From Dictyophora rubrovolvata (taxonomy: Eukaryota > Basidiomycota > Agaricomycetes > Phallales > Phallaceae): a stretch of DNA of 64,000 bases. Shown here in pieces: positions 21,260 to 32,929 of this stretch (within the stretch, counting starts at the first letter, position 1; every line of letters starts with the position of its first letter). Location: contig CP114121.1 of assembly GCA_029959195.1 (NCBI GenBank), forward strand, positions 1,054,001 to 1,118,000. The letters are read 5' to 3'. Made by a program: the position numbers and the translations under genes. A model generated the notes under the pieces. That model saw nothing but the letters and a program-made list of their open reading frames with translations, made no database searches and was not told where the DNA came from.

Positions 21260-22500
21260 CAGTGGCTATATCTCAAAGCTTTGGTCTCTTTTCGTGAGTG
21301 AACTTAAAGTGTTGGCTCAGTTACATTCTGTCAAAATAGAAATGACTTGGAAAACGCCCCTCAAAGAAGGTGAAGTTTTGTAGAAATTTTACACATGCGG
21401 TTGCTTAACAAACATTTAGAATATCTTGATGCACTTCTGAATTCATCTCCCCCCATTTCTACTCGAGAGATAGAGGACATACTTAAACAGGTATACACCA
21501 TGGGTCTTATTTCATTTCCAAGCCTTCTGCTCAAATAGAGTTTTAACCCAGCGCAGAGAAAAGACTAAAACTTCTAAAGCTGTTAAATCTTGATTAATGA
21601 TTGTTGTGATTAATGTATATGTAACTGATATATGTATTTGGCTAGAAAGACTGTTGGTTGTAAACTTCGACTTGAATTCGACTTTAAATTTGAATTGAAT
21701 TCAACCTGAATTTGACTCAAAAAATGACTCAAAAAACGACTCAAACCGACTTAAAAATAACTCAAAAAACGACTTAAAAACGACTTAAAAGTGACTCCAG
21801 ACGAAGTGATTAAAGTCAGATTATTGTCAGATTAATATCAACAAATCTGTGAAAAAAATGGAAAAAGTTGAGTTTCTTGCATGTTTGTAAAGTCGCTAGA
21901 AATAATTAGTTAATAAGAAGTGACCTTGCTGAAAATTTAGAGCTTCGAAGTTGATAGACTTGGAGCTTAGAGCGATGAGAGTTTTAATCTTCGTTAATTT
22001 GAAGTCTAGGGAAAGGAATAGCATACAGAAGGGGTTTTTATATGTTTAATGAGTGTATGAAAAAGGAAATTTATTCGAGTCATAAGGGAGTCATGAAGTA
22101 TTTATTTAATGAGTCAAAATGAAAGAAAGATGATTCGGAAGTTATGGTTTGTTGTTTATGACTCATTAGTGAGTCAGTCGCGGCGTGATCTGGTAAGCCG
22201 ACCCTTACAATTTTTCGACTTAAATACGACTAACGTTTGACTTAGTCCGACTGGAGTTCGACTTAAAATCGTTACGGAGTGCATGACCAATGACACAGCT
22301 AATTTCAGAAGCAGCATTGTAAAATCACGCCCTATGGCATTACAACTCGACCACGGCGCTCTACTTGCCCAAAGGCAACTTGGAAGATGTTTTGATTCTA
22401 AGACCATGGTACCAGCCGGTCCAACCAACTTCTCACGGGGACTAACGCTGGACAACTACTAGAGCGTCACTCCGCTTTACATATACTCTCAAACCGACGA
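21260..22500. other. AT-rich repeat debris between the chromovirus and the RAD54 fragment
   Basis: At 21665-21800 there is a degenerate run of GACTCAAAAA/CGACTTAAAAA-type units. At 22195-22275 a motif ACTTAAATACGACTAA with GACTTAGTCCGACT repeats, also found at 46875-46965 next to the other arm of the inverted duplication. No gene is recognised. Confidence 0.5.
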
Positions 22501-22511
22501 ATCCTGTAATG

Positions 22512-23480
22512 CTACGCCATACAGCTACAACTGGGGGTGTCGTCGTTGACAACTTTACCGCAGGAAACCATCTCCACGAGCCGGACGTTTGCTAAGAAGT
22601 CTTCTCCACGTGCAGCGCGCAAACGCAAACCCGTTGAAACTTACAAAGACGAAGACGGATCGGATGAGGATAATGAAGGAAGGCGGAAAACTAAAAAACA
22701 GAAATGAAAGGAAAAAACAGAAGATGATGGTGATGGTGATTATTGTGTCGAAGAAAATAGGATATTAACTCTTAGCAAATCGTACCCCTGTATCAACCTA
22801 AACCATCGCAGGTCGTTATGACCGCCAGATTCTCCATCCCCCAAATGCGTTCTAAAGCAGGCGAAATAGTCACTGTTCTTCCAACCAATGTATCGTTAGG
22901 AATTCGCCCTCCTTCGTCAATACCACCGCGCCAGTTGCACGATCCCATGCAAGACCATGCTATCGTTTTATATGACCCCACTATTGATTATAGGGAGACG
23001 GATGAGGAGAGAGTTGAGAGGCTTAAGGAGGAGGAGAAAGTGAAGGCCGAGGAAGGGGCGGGGATGAGGACCGAGGGGATGTTTAATCCTCATAAGAGTT
23101 TGAGGACGTTGTTGGGAGAGAATGTGCAGAGGGCGAACGCACAACCGAAGGTTCCTGTTGTTATTGATCCTAGGCTTTCTAAGGTTTTAAGGCCGCATCA
23201 GATCGAGGGTGTGAAGGTCTGTGTCGTTATTGTAAAAATCACATTTTCGCCTGCGTTTTAACCTTTTTTTAGTTTTTGTATCGCTATGCAACTGGGATGA
23301 CAGTTGAGAACCAATACGGCTGCATCATGGCGGATGAAATGGGTTTGGGCAAAATATTGCAATGTATATCCCTCCTATGGACTCTTCTGAAACAATCTCC
23401 TCTAGCTGGGAAACCTTCTATTGAGAAATGTATCGTCGTTTGTCCGAGTAGTCTTGTTCGTAACTGGGCGAATGAATTTG
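22512..23480 (+). pseudogene. RAD54: RAD54 5' fragment (SNF2-family recombination helicase), truncated
   Basis: N-terminal blocks include FAKKSSPRAARKRKPVETYK and an acidic stretch. Next comes the run TARFSIPQMRSKAGEIV through RQLHDPMQDHAIVLYDP and VIDPRLSKVLRPHQIEGVK, then after a 56-nt intron (23217-23272) [21 protein letters not shown] and [17 protein letters not shown]. These are the Rad54 N-terminus, Q-like motif, motif I and motif Ia. Motif I reads GLGKI where the family has GLGKT. The match stops at 23480, after roughly a third of the protein, and is followed in frame by ETFA sequence. Helicase motifs II-VI are absent, so it cannot act as Rad54. The upstream exon borders are not resolved. 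An intact RAD54 presumably lies elsewhere in the genome. Confidence 0.75.
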
Positions 23481-23507
23481 GTGGGTTCATGTTATTCTTT
23501 ATTAACA

Positions 23508-24053
23508 TCGATGTAGTTGAAGTTGCAGACATGCCCTCTAAGCATGTTAGGACTGATGTGGCGAAATCAGATCGTCCTGAACTGGGCAGTGCTAGTCGGG
23601 TAGTTTCTGGTGGACGTGCATTGAAAGACGCGGAAACATTCCAGAAAACACTGTATCCCCTTGCAGATTTACTCGGTGCCGCTGTTGGTGCTTCTCGAGC
23701 TGCTGTAGATGCGGGCTACGCGGACAACTCACTTCAGGCGAGGTTTTAAACTACTCGTTGCGACCAGTGTTTTCTAAGTTATGAATAGGTTGGTCAAACA
23801 GGGAAAGTCGTTGCGCCTGAACTTTACATGGCTATTGGTATCTCTGGTGCCATACAGCACTTGGCTGGGATGAAGGATTCCAAAATGATTGTTGCTATTA
23901 ATAAGGTTTGACTTGACACTTATTATATCTCTTTTTCCTTCTCAGTAGTTCATTATAGGATCCGGATGCCCCAATCTTCCAAGTTGCTGACGCGGGTTTA
24001 GTCGCTGATCTGTATGAAGCCGTACCACAGCTAATTGAGAAACTAAAACAGTA
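23508..24053 (+). pseudogene. ETFA: ETFA 3' fragment (duplicate), fused to the RAD54 fragment
   Basis: It begins [15 protein letters not shown] and runs to the normal C-terminus ending LIEKLKQ, with the same two introns as the full gene at 49388-50588, including the GC-AG one. It contains the C-terminal FAD-binding region ([17 protein letters not shown] and [18 protein letters not shown]). It lacks the mitochondrial targeting sequence and N-terminal domain. The reading frame is continuous with the upstream RAD54 fragment, whether read straight through or spliced from a GTGGGT donor at 23481 to the GCAG acceptor at 23528. Confidence 0.85.
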
Positions 24054-24227
24054 AACCTATTGTATATATTATTATCAATATAAAGATTCTCATATGTTTG
24101 ATCTGGAGATTGATTTTCAATACAATGACACAAATAAAAAAAGTTACAATCCTAGGGACGGGCACTAGGGAGCTATGCTAGCAGGAGTTCTTCACCCCGC
24201 CTATAAAGCACGAATTGCTTAGTAGGA

Positions 24228-26392
24228 TTAAGAGAGAAATGATGCAGGACCACATACAGGAATTGGAATTCGCAAGCAGTAAAATTCCCCACGATGATCG
24301 TGAAGAGTTGTGTGCTTGTTCCACCCACCAGGACAACGCCACTGATATTGGGTGTGGTCTTCCTCCCGTGGCGTCACGTAGACATAGTTAACGGTGATCT
24401 TGACTTCTCGTTTTTGCATCTTAATTTTCTGCGCTTTAATAGTCAGTCTACGTTTCTTGTTTAGCATTGATACATCTTTACCTTTCCATCTTCGGCGTTC
24501 ATCTCGATGGTTCCGAAGGAGCTCTTAAGAGACTTGACTATCCTTCGGATGGATGCGTAACCTTCACGGGATCCACCGTGCGTGGGGGAGGTCGACATTT
24601 GGAACACCCACAAGATTAATTCCATGTCGTCAGGTGTTCGTCGCTCAACAAGAAATGAATCAAAAAGGGGGAAGTTTGACCTTTCTGGAACATAATATGC
24701 CTTGTCTGTGAGATTCGTAAATTCTTCGGCTTGGAAAGTTACCAGGTTCCGATCACCACCAGGAAGCTGTGAGCGCTCTCCTGCAGTATCCTTCTGAAAG
24801 TTGATGTCCAGGACGGGAGCATCAACCGACAGATCACCACGCATCTTGACGAGAACAAGATCTTGTCGCGCGTTGGTGCACAAGACCCGGTTCGCGATGT
24901 GCTCGTGGATCCAGGACGCGAGTGTGCTGGACTGCGGGGAACTCCGAAACAATTTGAAAGTTTCTACGAGCCGTTCATCTTTTTCCTTCTCGAGTTTCTT
25001 GGTCATCTCACGAGCGATCTGGACACTTCGGTAATCAATTGTCCAGTCTTCTCGTATGCGTCGATAAGCAAATTTGAGGTTAATTCCGGATGGTGTAACA
25101 GGATTGATGGCTATGATGCGGTATGATACTGTCTGGTGGGGGAAGACGGTGTTCGCTTGAAACGCCTTGCTGAGTTCTTGAAGGTGCTCGTAAGTGACGG
25201 AGGCGATGGCTTCGTTCCGTTTCTGGTCAGCTGACCGTGGGTGGAAGATGGTTTCGAACACATCTCTCGCTATTAAACCCGTATGTTGCACTGCAGCGTG
25301 AACAAGTACCTTAAGGGCACCATCAATCGTCGTCATATCGACCTTGAATATCTTATCTTCCTCTTCTTCAACTTCTGTTGCGGCTTCAGTAGAACCTTCG
25401 TCAATCTTAAGTTCATGAAGGAGACGCGCTTTCTTCTCTTTCCACTGAGCTAACACGTCTAGCGCTACCCACAATTCCGGTTTGATGTCCTCATTTCTCT
25501 TAGGGCACGTCAAGAGGGGTTCCAGGGATTTTTTGAATTCCCGATACTCGAACTGAAGGCGAAACCTAGTCATGTTTGATCAGCGATAAAGATGGGTCTA
25601 TGATGAAATGCATACGCTTTGTTTAACTCAGTCTCTTCCCATAGGGGGAGACCCCACAAAGCAGCGTTTCGGACCTTGGCCCACGTTTTGAAGCGGTTAG
25701 GGTTGGGGGATGATGCTTGTATAGGGAAGACACGTCTTCCGGCAACTAATCGATGGCTTGGTTCCGATGTCGACATGTCATGATCGATGAGCACAAATAA
25801 GAACGGCCGGTGTTCTTCGGGGTTTGTCACCGGTCTCCCACTAGGGAAAGAAACCAGGTTGAATTCCGCGGATGTGAACGATACACGGCCGTCGTAGAAA
25901 AGAAACACATCATTGTTGATGGCAAAAGCAACTGGCTGACGTTTCTTGATCAAGCGAATGAGGGCATACCAGAGGAAGTAGGTCTTTCCTGGACGACTGG
26001 GTCATTACATGTAGCTCCCCGCAAGAAGCTATACCACTCACCAATTCCAGGCTGGCCGGTAACTACGACTCCCGTACCTGGGTCATCAAACGCCCGCTGC
26101 CATACATGATCAAACATCGTCTTATAAGCCTCCCTGACGATGAATTGTTCAGGTATACGAGCAATACCATGTATTTGACCAATGTAAACTTCATGTTCCA
26201 ACTCAGTTGAAGTAGAATTACGCCAACGTTCGTAGAAATCTTGAACATCTGGAGTTGCCTCCTCCCACTTTTGCTGACTTCTTTTATCCCACATCCATCG
26301 CTGAAGATCTAAAGTGTCTGAGAGAATGGACGTAGGGTAATAAAAAGTTTCTTACCTGCGTTCTTTTCTGCGAGCTCCTCAAATTCCGACAT
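24228..26392 (-). pseudogene. Crinkler-like P-loop NTPase/nuclease gene, left copy, probably broken
   Basis: It is the reverse-oriented sister of the gene at 47050-49214, with the same short first exon (MSEFEELAEKNA), P-loop GVVVTGQPGIG, the ASSPNPNRFKTW block, and a C-terminal nuclease-like region (NFPLFDSFLVE and VFQMSTSPTHGGSREGY). The frame falls into about three blocks, giving about two breaks. The family carries NTPase plus nuclease modules and is known from oomycete and fungal effectors; the call is from remembered sequence patterns. Confidence 0.6.
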
Positions 26393-26458
26393 GAGGATGA
26401 GACTGTCGTTGCTTTACATAATCCTAGGTACCCATAAGCACCCATAACCTGATCCGTC

Positions 26459-26969
26459 CGGGACCAGCTTGGTCAGCAGCGTCCACAGACAGGGGGCATA
26501 CTGGGCAACGTCATGTATAACCGGAGCGGACACCCCGTTTCCGCTAGGCGCCCGTCCCGGGGAAACGCGAGGAAACCGTCGCGGGATCAATTCCCGTGTC
26601 CCCATTGGCCCGACCGCGGCCGTATTATACGCCGAATAATCTACAGTAACCTCCTCTTTTTATTCTCCTCTGCTTTAATTTTTCGTCACTCGGGCGGGCG
26701 GCACCATTGAAGAAATCCATCCCCCAGCCTGGACTGCCCGAAGTGGAGGAGATCAGTCTACTCATGAGTCCGAAGCGTTGAGTGACAACACTGAACAAGT
26801 AGATGAACAACATTCAGATACCCCTAATGTAAGCCAACTGTTTCTGGACTTCACAGAAGGAAAATGAAAACAACAAAACGCCAGTGCCAACAAATCCAAC
26901 ACAGTCCGACAAAACCTCTCAGGATGACAATGTTGAGATATCTGAGGAACACCAAGAAGACAATCGGTG
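26459..26969. other. Unclassified sequence between the inverted repeat and twin-ORF copy 2
   Basis: It includes a GC-richer stretch (26500-26640) and a coding-like acidic stretch (about 26730-26965, for example TPVPTNPTQSDKTSQDDN) that stops at the border of the twin-ORF repeat. No family is recognised. Confidence 0.35.
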
Positions 26970-29664
26970 TTGCGCACCAAAATCTTCCTAATAAGCAAAC
27001 GTTCCGATTTTTGGTTCAAAGCGGAGTTTTAAAACTACCAAAAACTTAACCGACACACCACAGCCTCTAGAAAACAAAACATTACAAAAAAGATAGCTGC
27101 ATTTTTATTTCACTATACATCATCAATCTCCTTGCCCATTCCAGTATCCCCCTCCAAGTCATTACCCCCCTCCGATGATGAATCTATATCACCTTTCCGT
27201 TTTTTGCCTACCAGTCCAAGTGTCAGGGCTACTCACTCAGACTAGAGGGAGGGGATCCTAAGCAAAATATATTCTAGGAATAATACTAACTCACCTAGAG
27301 GGAGGGGATCCTAAGAGAACAAACTTAGGGATCCCTCCTCTAGGGCTACTAACTATATACTATGAAAAACGGTGAAGGCCACACGCGGCCTTCAGTTGGT
27401 GGACTGGGCGCGGATACACGCCGGTCCCGGACTTTTAGCCGGGGCCTAGGCCATGGCTCTGATGAGAATGGGCACTCAGCGCCCGTTGAAGGGAAAATGG
27501 GAATACAGAAGGAGAGGGAGATGCAAGAGATGGGATAGAATACGAGAAATATGGAAATAAATAAAATAGACCAGAACTGAAGATAAATGTAGGAAAATAA
27601 GGGGATGGTGCTAGCATACCCTGACACCAAGGACATACGATTTGGATCTGCATACAACTATCTATATTTATAGTTCCCAGTATGCAAGTCTCAACATTGA
27701 CGAAGAAACATACCTCCCAAAGTTCCCTCCACCTCATATTATTCGTCAATGTAGAAGTTCAGATTTGGTTCACCCCGGTCTCATGTTTGGAGAAAAGGTC
27801 TATATTGAGGAATGACTAGATTGGTATACGATTATCAATGTTTATTCTACTCCCGAATCAGCCGTACAAGACTCATATCAAATTTGGTTAGCGACACAAG
27901 GTGGGTTCGAGTTTATATTTATGGTATTAGACGTGCCAAGTTGTTGGATTGTCATGAAAGGCATGAGAACACAAAAACTTAGCTCTTATAGACCAGCAAA
28001 TCTTGTTCCTGAAAAGCCACATGTTTCCCATTTTTCACCTCATTCGCCAGAACCGATTTCACTCCCCTCTTCCCCATCCAGACGATCCTTCCGGAAGATC
28101 CATCACATTTGTTCAAATCTTCTTGGACAAATTTAGGACAATAAACTTGTTTAGGATAAGCGATTAGATTTATATTTCATCTCCTTCTTTCTTTTCTGGA
28201 CATTTCATTAGCGCTTGAAATTTTTGGTTAACTCATATCATCATGTCGGACAATAGCGATACTCCCACTTCCCCTATTCCCCTTTTTCAACTCCCTTTCT
28301 TCCCTTTTGAATATTGTTCTTCTCTCAGATTCGGACCCAACCCTAATTTCCTCTCATGACTTCGTGTTTACAATACTCTCATCTCCGAAATCGATGTCAA
28401 TCCCTCCACAATGCTTCCGATTACTCCACTGCCACTAATGGAGATTACTATTCCTTCCGATGATCTGAAAATAGGATATCCATGAGCTTTGACCCTGTAC
28501 AAACGAACTAACATCAATGTCATAGACGAATCGTACAAGTTTGTCGAGTCCCTTTCAACGAATCATCAAGAAGAATCAATCTGGAGACTGGTTTTTCATC
28601 ACCAATTTTGAAGTTATACTCAATTCCTATTCATAGACGCACCTCTATCTGCTATCCCGTCCCCTCCCGACTACACCGTTGGAAATCAAATCCTCCCTTC
28701 CCATTCCGATCTCCAATCCAATCTTGTTCAAGATTTGATATTGTTAAGTGTCGCCATGGCTTTTATTGTTGTGCCACAGCCACGAAGAAGAAGATCTCGT
28801 CAACAAGAACCAGATCAGTAAGAAGTTTGGGATGGTAAAGTTATAGTTTTGAGTAAGAGGCAGCACGAGAAGTGCCAGATGGTGATTTTGGTAAAGCTAT
28901 GCTGGGAGTCTGGTTTCATCATTTCCTTTTGATCTCTTTTTGTTTTTCCTTTTGTTCTCTTTTGTTTCTCTTTTGTTTCAACATATTTCTCCTATTCCCC
29001 TTAACTACATATGTGATTCCCCTTTTCTGTAATTGTACTCCCTGTCATCCTCTCACGATGCTCCTTTTCTTTTGTTTCTTTGTTCTCTTTTTGTTTTCTT
29101 TTTGTTATCATGGCGAATGATGAGTGATCATTCCACTTTCCTTTATGTTTCCAAATGGTATATATACTGCATGTAAATAATTGTAACAGCAGCAATCTAC
29201 CGGAACAGTTGTCTCAAGTTTAGTTCAGTTTAAGTCAAGTTCAAGTCAAGGTTTTGTCTCTAGTCTATTTCTATGCTCATGTCTATTACTTTGGATTACT
29301 CTGAGTGAGGCCTCGGAGTATAAACTCAACGATTCGTATTGTCGTTGAAGCCTTACTAACTTTAACAGATTTCTATTGCTGTTTTATCATCAGCATATTG
29401 TCGTACCATTTTATTGCGAATCCACATTTATCGTCCCCCTCATGCACACAAGATCTTAGGATCGTTTTATTTATTGTTGTTGTTTGGTTTGTTATCAATG
29501 CTCGCACACTCACTATATCATTTATTCCCCCACCACTTCCTTGTCACGAAATCAGCACCAGGACCTGCTCCACGGAGACTAGACGGCCTCAAACAAATAT
29601 CTTCGTAGTTTTTCCGATTGTATATATAGCTACAACATTTAGCTATTATCTTCAGATCGTTACA
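26970..29664 (+). mobile_element. Twin-ORF repeat, copy 2, decayed and interrupted by a solo LTR
   Basis: It starts TGTTGCGCACCAAAATC and ends AGATCGTTACA, and is colinear with copy 1, with many substitutions in both ORFs. A family A solo LTR sits inside ORF A at 27223-27625. The 4-bp flanks (TCGG and CCGT) no longer match. It is clearly older than copies 1 and 3. Confidence 0.8.
27223..27625 (-). mobile_element. Solo LTR, family A, inserted in twin-ORF copy 2
   Basis: TGTCAGGGCTACTCAC to ACCCTGACA, flanked by CCAAG on both sides. Copy 1 of the host repeat has the uninterrupted site CAGTCCAAGGACATACG at 16807-16823, so the 5-bp duplication is shown directly by the sister copy. It carries two copies of the internal GGGAGGGGATCCTAAG unit. 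Confidence 0.9.
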
Positions 29665-30127
29665 CCGTTCATTCCTGAGGCCTTCGGAGGCCAAGGACTG
29701 AGAGTGTGTTATATAAATATAACGGATCCACGTGGCGTGACACATCCATTCACGTCAAACGACCATGGATCTGAACTTCATTATGGGGACTTCTACCAAT
29801 GAAATGGATCAGGACGAGAAAGATAGACTACAGAAACGACTGCAAATCCCATCTGTGGTAGAAACTAATTCTAGATGTATGTATTCACATTCATTCTCGA
29901 AGCAGGCGATCGTTCATTCAGGAAGTTCAGTAAAGCGGTTGCAGTCAAATTATCAAAAGAGTGTTGTATACAGCTGGATGTTTTGCATGTCCCAATATTG
30001 TGGCAAGGTATAACTTCAGTTTAACATATTTATTTTCATTATTGAGTATCCAAGAGACCATACAGCAAGCCACATCAGAAGTTGAATCGAGAATTCGGGC
30101 TTTGCAAGAGCCGTCTTGCCTAGACAG

Positions 30128-30159
<32 letters not shown>

Positions 30160-30461
30160 GTCTGACATGGGGTCTGAACCGTACTCTGGAACTGAAGGTT
30201 GGTATTAATTTTCTTAGCATGTTTGAAATTCAAAATGACAGCGTAGAGGCACATCAAACAACATGCGAAAGCTTTGATGGGACCCATTGATCCTCCCCCA
30301 AGGATTTCTTCTGAAGAATTAGAACACTTCCAGGCACAGAGAACCGGCAGACCTTCCATAGAACATTTTAGGTGGGACTTTGCTGGCCATATTGACTCCA
30401 AATGGAATATTGCCACATGTAGAGTCTTCCTTCAATCTTTCTTGAAGCGCTTTCCAGTTAC
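29665..30461. other. Unrecognised coding-like fragments
   Basis: Plus-strand stretches read PFIPEAFGGQGLRVCYIN, SEVESRIRALQEPSCLD followed by a poly-Asp run (GAT repeat, 30128-30159), and SSEELEHFQAQRTGRPS with FRWDFAGHIDSKWN. They could belong to a decayed transposon gene, but I recognise no family. Confidence 0.35.
30128..30159. repeat. GAT microsatellite
   Basis: About ten consecutive GAT triplets encode aspartates if read in the surrounding plus-strand frame. Confidence 0.85.
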
Positions 30462-31417
30462 TGTCAGGGCTACTCACTCAGACTAGAGGGAGGGGATCCT
30501 AAGTAAAATATATTTGGTAGAAATACTAACTCACCTAGAGGGAGGGGATCCTAAGTAAAATATATTTGGTAGAAATACTAACTCACCTAGAGGGAGGGGA
30601 TCCTAAGAGAACAAACTTAGGGATCCCTCCTCTAGGGCTACTAACTATATACTATGAAAAAATGGCGAAGGCCATACGTGTAAGGTTACGCTAGTTATTC
30701 AAGATGTATCCATGTAGAAAATAAATATGATCGAATTGTCGGATAATAACTCGTTCAAGAAAGTGAACGTAAAATAAGCTGAACCAAAAGTATCGAAGTC
30801 GAAGCCTTGTTATCGAAGCTGAGACGAACGAGAACGCGTTTAATTGATAAGATAAGATAGTAAGATTAAATCGAGAATCGATTTAATCTAAAGCGCAAGT
30901 GAAAAGAATAAGATTTGAGATTCGGACAAGATTCGAGGCAACAGTGTTATATTAAAAGCTATCCTACTTACAAAGGAGTCTCGCGTCATACATAGACGAC
31001 GAGTTTACATTCTAATAAACTATACTACCGAAGGTCCACAAGCGACCACAATGACTTAGAAATACAATAAAGGTACAACGCACGAATAAAACGAAAAGAA
31101 ATAAGGCTTATCTAAATTTTCTATTTTTTTTTTGTTGGAGGGGCCGCCGGTTGAACTCTAATACCTAACAATACGTGGCCTTCGGTTCATGGACTGGGCG
31201 CGGATACGCGCCGGTCCTGGACTTTTAGCCGGGGCCTAGGCCATGGCTCTGATGGGAACGGGCGCTCAGCGCCCATTGGAGGGAAAGAAGGGAATACGGA
31301 AGGAAGGGGGAATGCAGGAAATGGGATAAAATACAAGAAATAAGGAAATGAATAAGATAAACCAGAACTGAAGATAAACAAAGGAAAATAAGGGGACGAC
31401 ACTAGTGTACTCTGACA
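30462..31417 (-). mobile_element. Solo LTR, family A, split by a second solo LTR
   Basis: The outer copy starts TGTCAGGGCTACTCAC at 30462 and ends CTCTGACA at 31417. It carries three copies of the internal GGGAGGGGATCCTAAG unit, the most in this window. A different 492-bp LTR-like element lies at 30679-31170. The outer flanks (GTTAC and AATGC) do not match, so the ends may have recombined. Confidence 0.8.
30679..31170. mobile_element. Solo LTR-like element, family E, nested in family A
   Basis: It starts TGTAAGGTTACG and ends ATACCTAACA, with ATACG flanking on both sides as a 5-bp target duplication. It is the only copy seen here. It must be younger than the family A copy it splits. Confidence 0.8.
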
Positions 31418-32929
31418 AATGCGCCCTGCTTAACTATAACCTGCTCCAACTCTTCAATTGGAAGAGGAATGTCAGTGCGGCCTTTGCCCTTTACAGTTTT
31501 GGGTCTTTCAACCGCGGCCTCATCAATGATTTTGTAGTCAGTATTTGACCATTTTGAACCAGACCTAGAAGTTGTGATATCAAAATCATAAGGAATGATA
31601 CACAACTGACACACTGAGAGTTATTTGCCGATGATTGGTCTGAGGCCATTGACATCAACCTTGTAACAATGGTCCCGCAGGCAGAATCATTGGGTCCAAA
31701 CCTCTTATAATGTCCAAGTACGTGTACCAATCTGCTGCCACGTTAAAGTGAAGTCATGCCCAAGTAATATAGTGTCTTACTGAGGGCCAACGGCCAATAA
31801 ACCAACAGAGTGACGTGGAGGGAGCACAATTTTCATCCTGAACTTGCTCTGAATAATATAGTTCAGAATGCCGAGTATAATAAAACCATTATAAAGTATA
31901 TCACACCTTTTCTTGATGTAAAGAGCAAATGGGTAGTCTGATCTAATTAGAAACTGTTTCATCTGGGATTTTTCGAGACAGACACAAAAAAAGTTGTATT
32001 GACACCGAGTCCATTGTTTGAATAGCAGTATTAGTTAGCACAAGGACGGTAGTGGGAATGATAGAAATGATCCTCCCTGGGAACAGGCTTAGATAAAATA
32101 AATCTGTCTGGGAGGTCATCAAACATTCATTAAATGTAGAAATGTCGGGTACGGAGAGAGTGGATCTGGAAGGCTTAGAGTCTCAAGAAACGATTGAATT
32201 TGAAGAATGAATGAATGATGACTGAGAAAGAAGTTTATAGCTTCAAAAAGTTTCTTTGTTTTGTAGCACTACAAAATTGCTTATGGTTTTAGCACTGCTG
32301 CCACCCCTGTATTACTTACTCTGACACAGGATCTTACACTGTGCCACAGAGGAAGAACGACATGGGTTACAAAATCACAGAGTGGCGGATCCGGATCAAG
32401 AAGCTTGGCATCGAAAACAAGATCCTATAAGAGGCGCAGAAAGGGACACGCAAATGGCTCAGTGCTCAACTTCATCAGGACCCAGGGTAGCATGTGTTTT
32501 TGAGATGTTCTCACAAAGGCACAAGAAGCAACTTTGTGAGTAGTCATTCTTTTAACCAAACATTTCCAATCATGTTCTGTTGATTGTAAACAGACCAATC
32601 CCGTTCAAAGATGCAAATTATTTCTTTGCATGACCCAACTGATAGCTTCAAAAATGCAGATATTTTAAAATGGCATGCCATGGTATTTCCCCTTAAAAAT
32701 ATCATCATTTCAAATTTTGACTTGATCAGAGGTTTTGGAATGATCTGCTGGTAGTTGAGATTTGAGAGAAAGCATGGAAGAAAGACAAGTCTTTCCTGGT
32801 GAGTAAATACTGCAATCCCCCTTTTGAATCTCCCTACTGAACTCAATAAATATGATTCTTGAAAGCGTAAATACGACTCTACCCTATATCCAAATTACCG
32901 ACCTATCACTATGACTGAACCACCCAGAC
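31418..32929. other. Unrecognised minus-strand coding-like fragments
   Basis: Minus-strand stretches around 31730-31420 read MVHVLGHYKRFGPNDS and SMASDQSSANNS, and then SGSKWSNTDYKIIDEAA. They look like exons of a decayed gene, but I recognise no family. The rest is AT-rich with no clear content. Confidence 0.3.

Larger units (their letters stand above)
23508..26458. repeat. Inverted duplication, left arm (2.95 kb)
   Basis: Sequence from TCGATG at 23508 to GATCCGTC at 26458 matches the reverse complement of 46972-49934 almost throughout. It includes the 3' part of ETFA, the ETFA 3' flank, the whole Crinkler-like gene and about 60 bp beyond its start. A cluster of differences lies near 25745-25920; elsewhere the arms are nearly identical. 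The arms lie about 20 kb apart. Confidence 0.9.

Noticed and set aside
24801-25126. Plus-strand ORFs opposite the Crinkler-like gene, mirrored at 48316-48641
   Set aside because: They are shadows of the real minus-strand frame and are duplicated with it.
27223-27625. Family A elements as MITEs (8-bp inverted ends)
   Set aside because: The 8-bp TGTCAGGG/CCCTGACA ends could suit a MITE, but 5-bp target duplications and TG...CA ends fit solo LTRs better. A DNA-transposon origin is not fully excluded.
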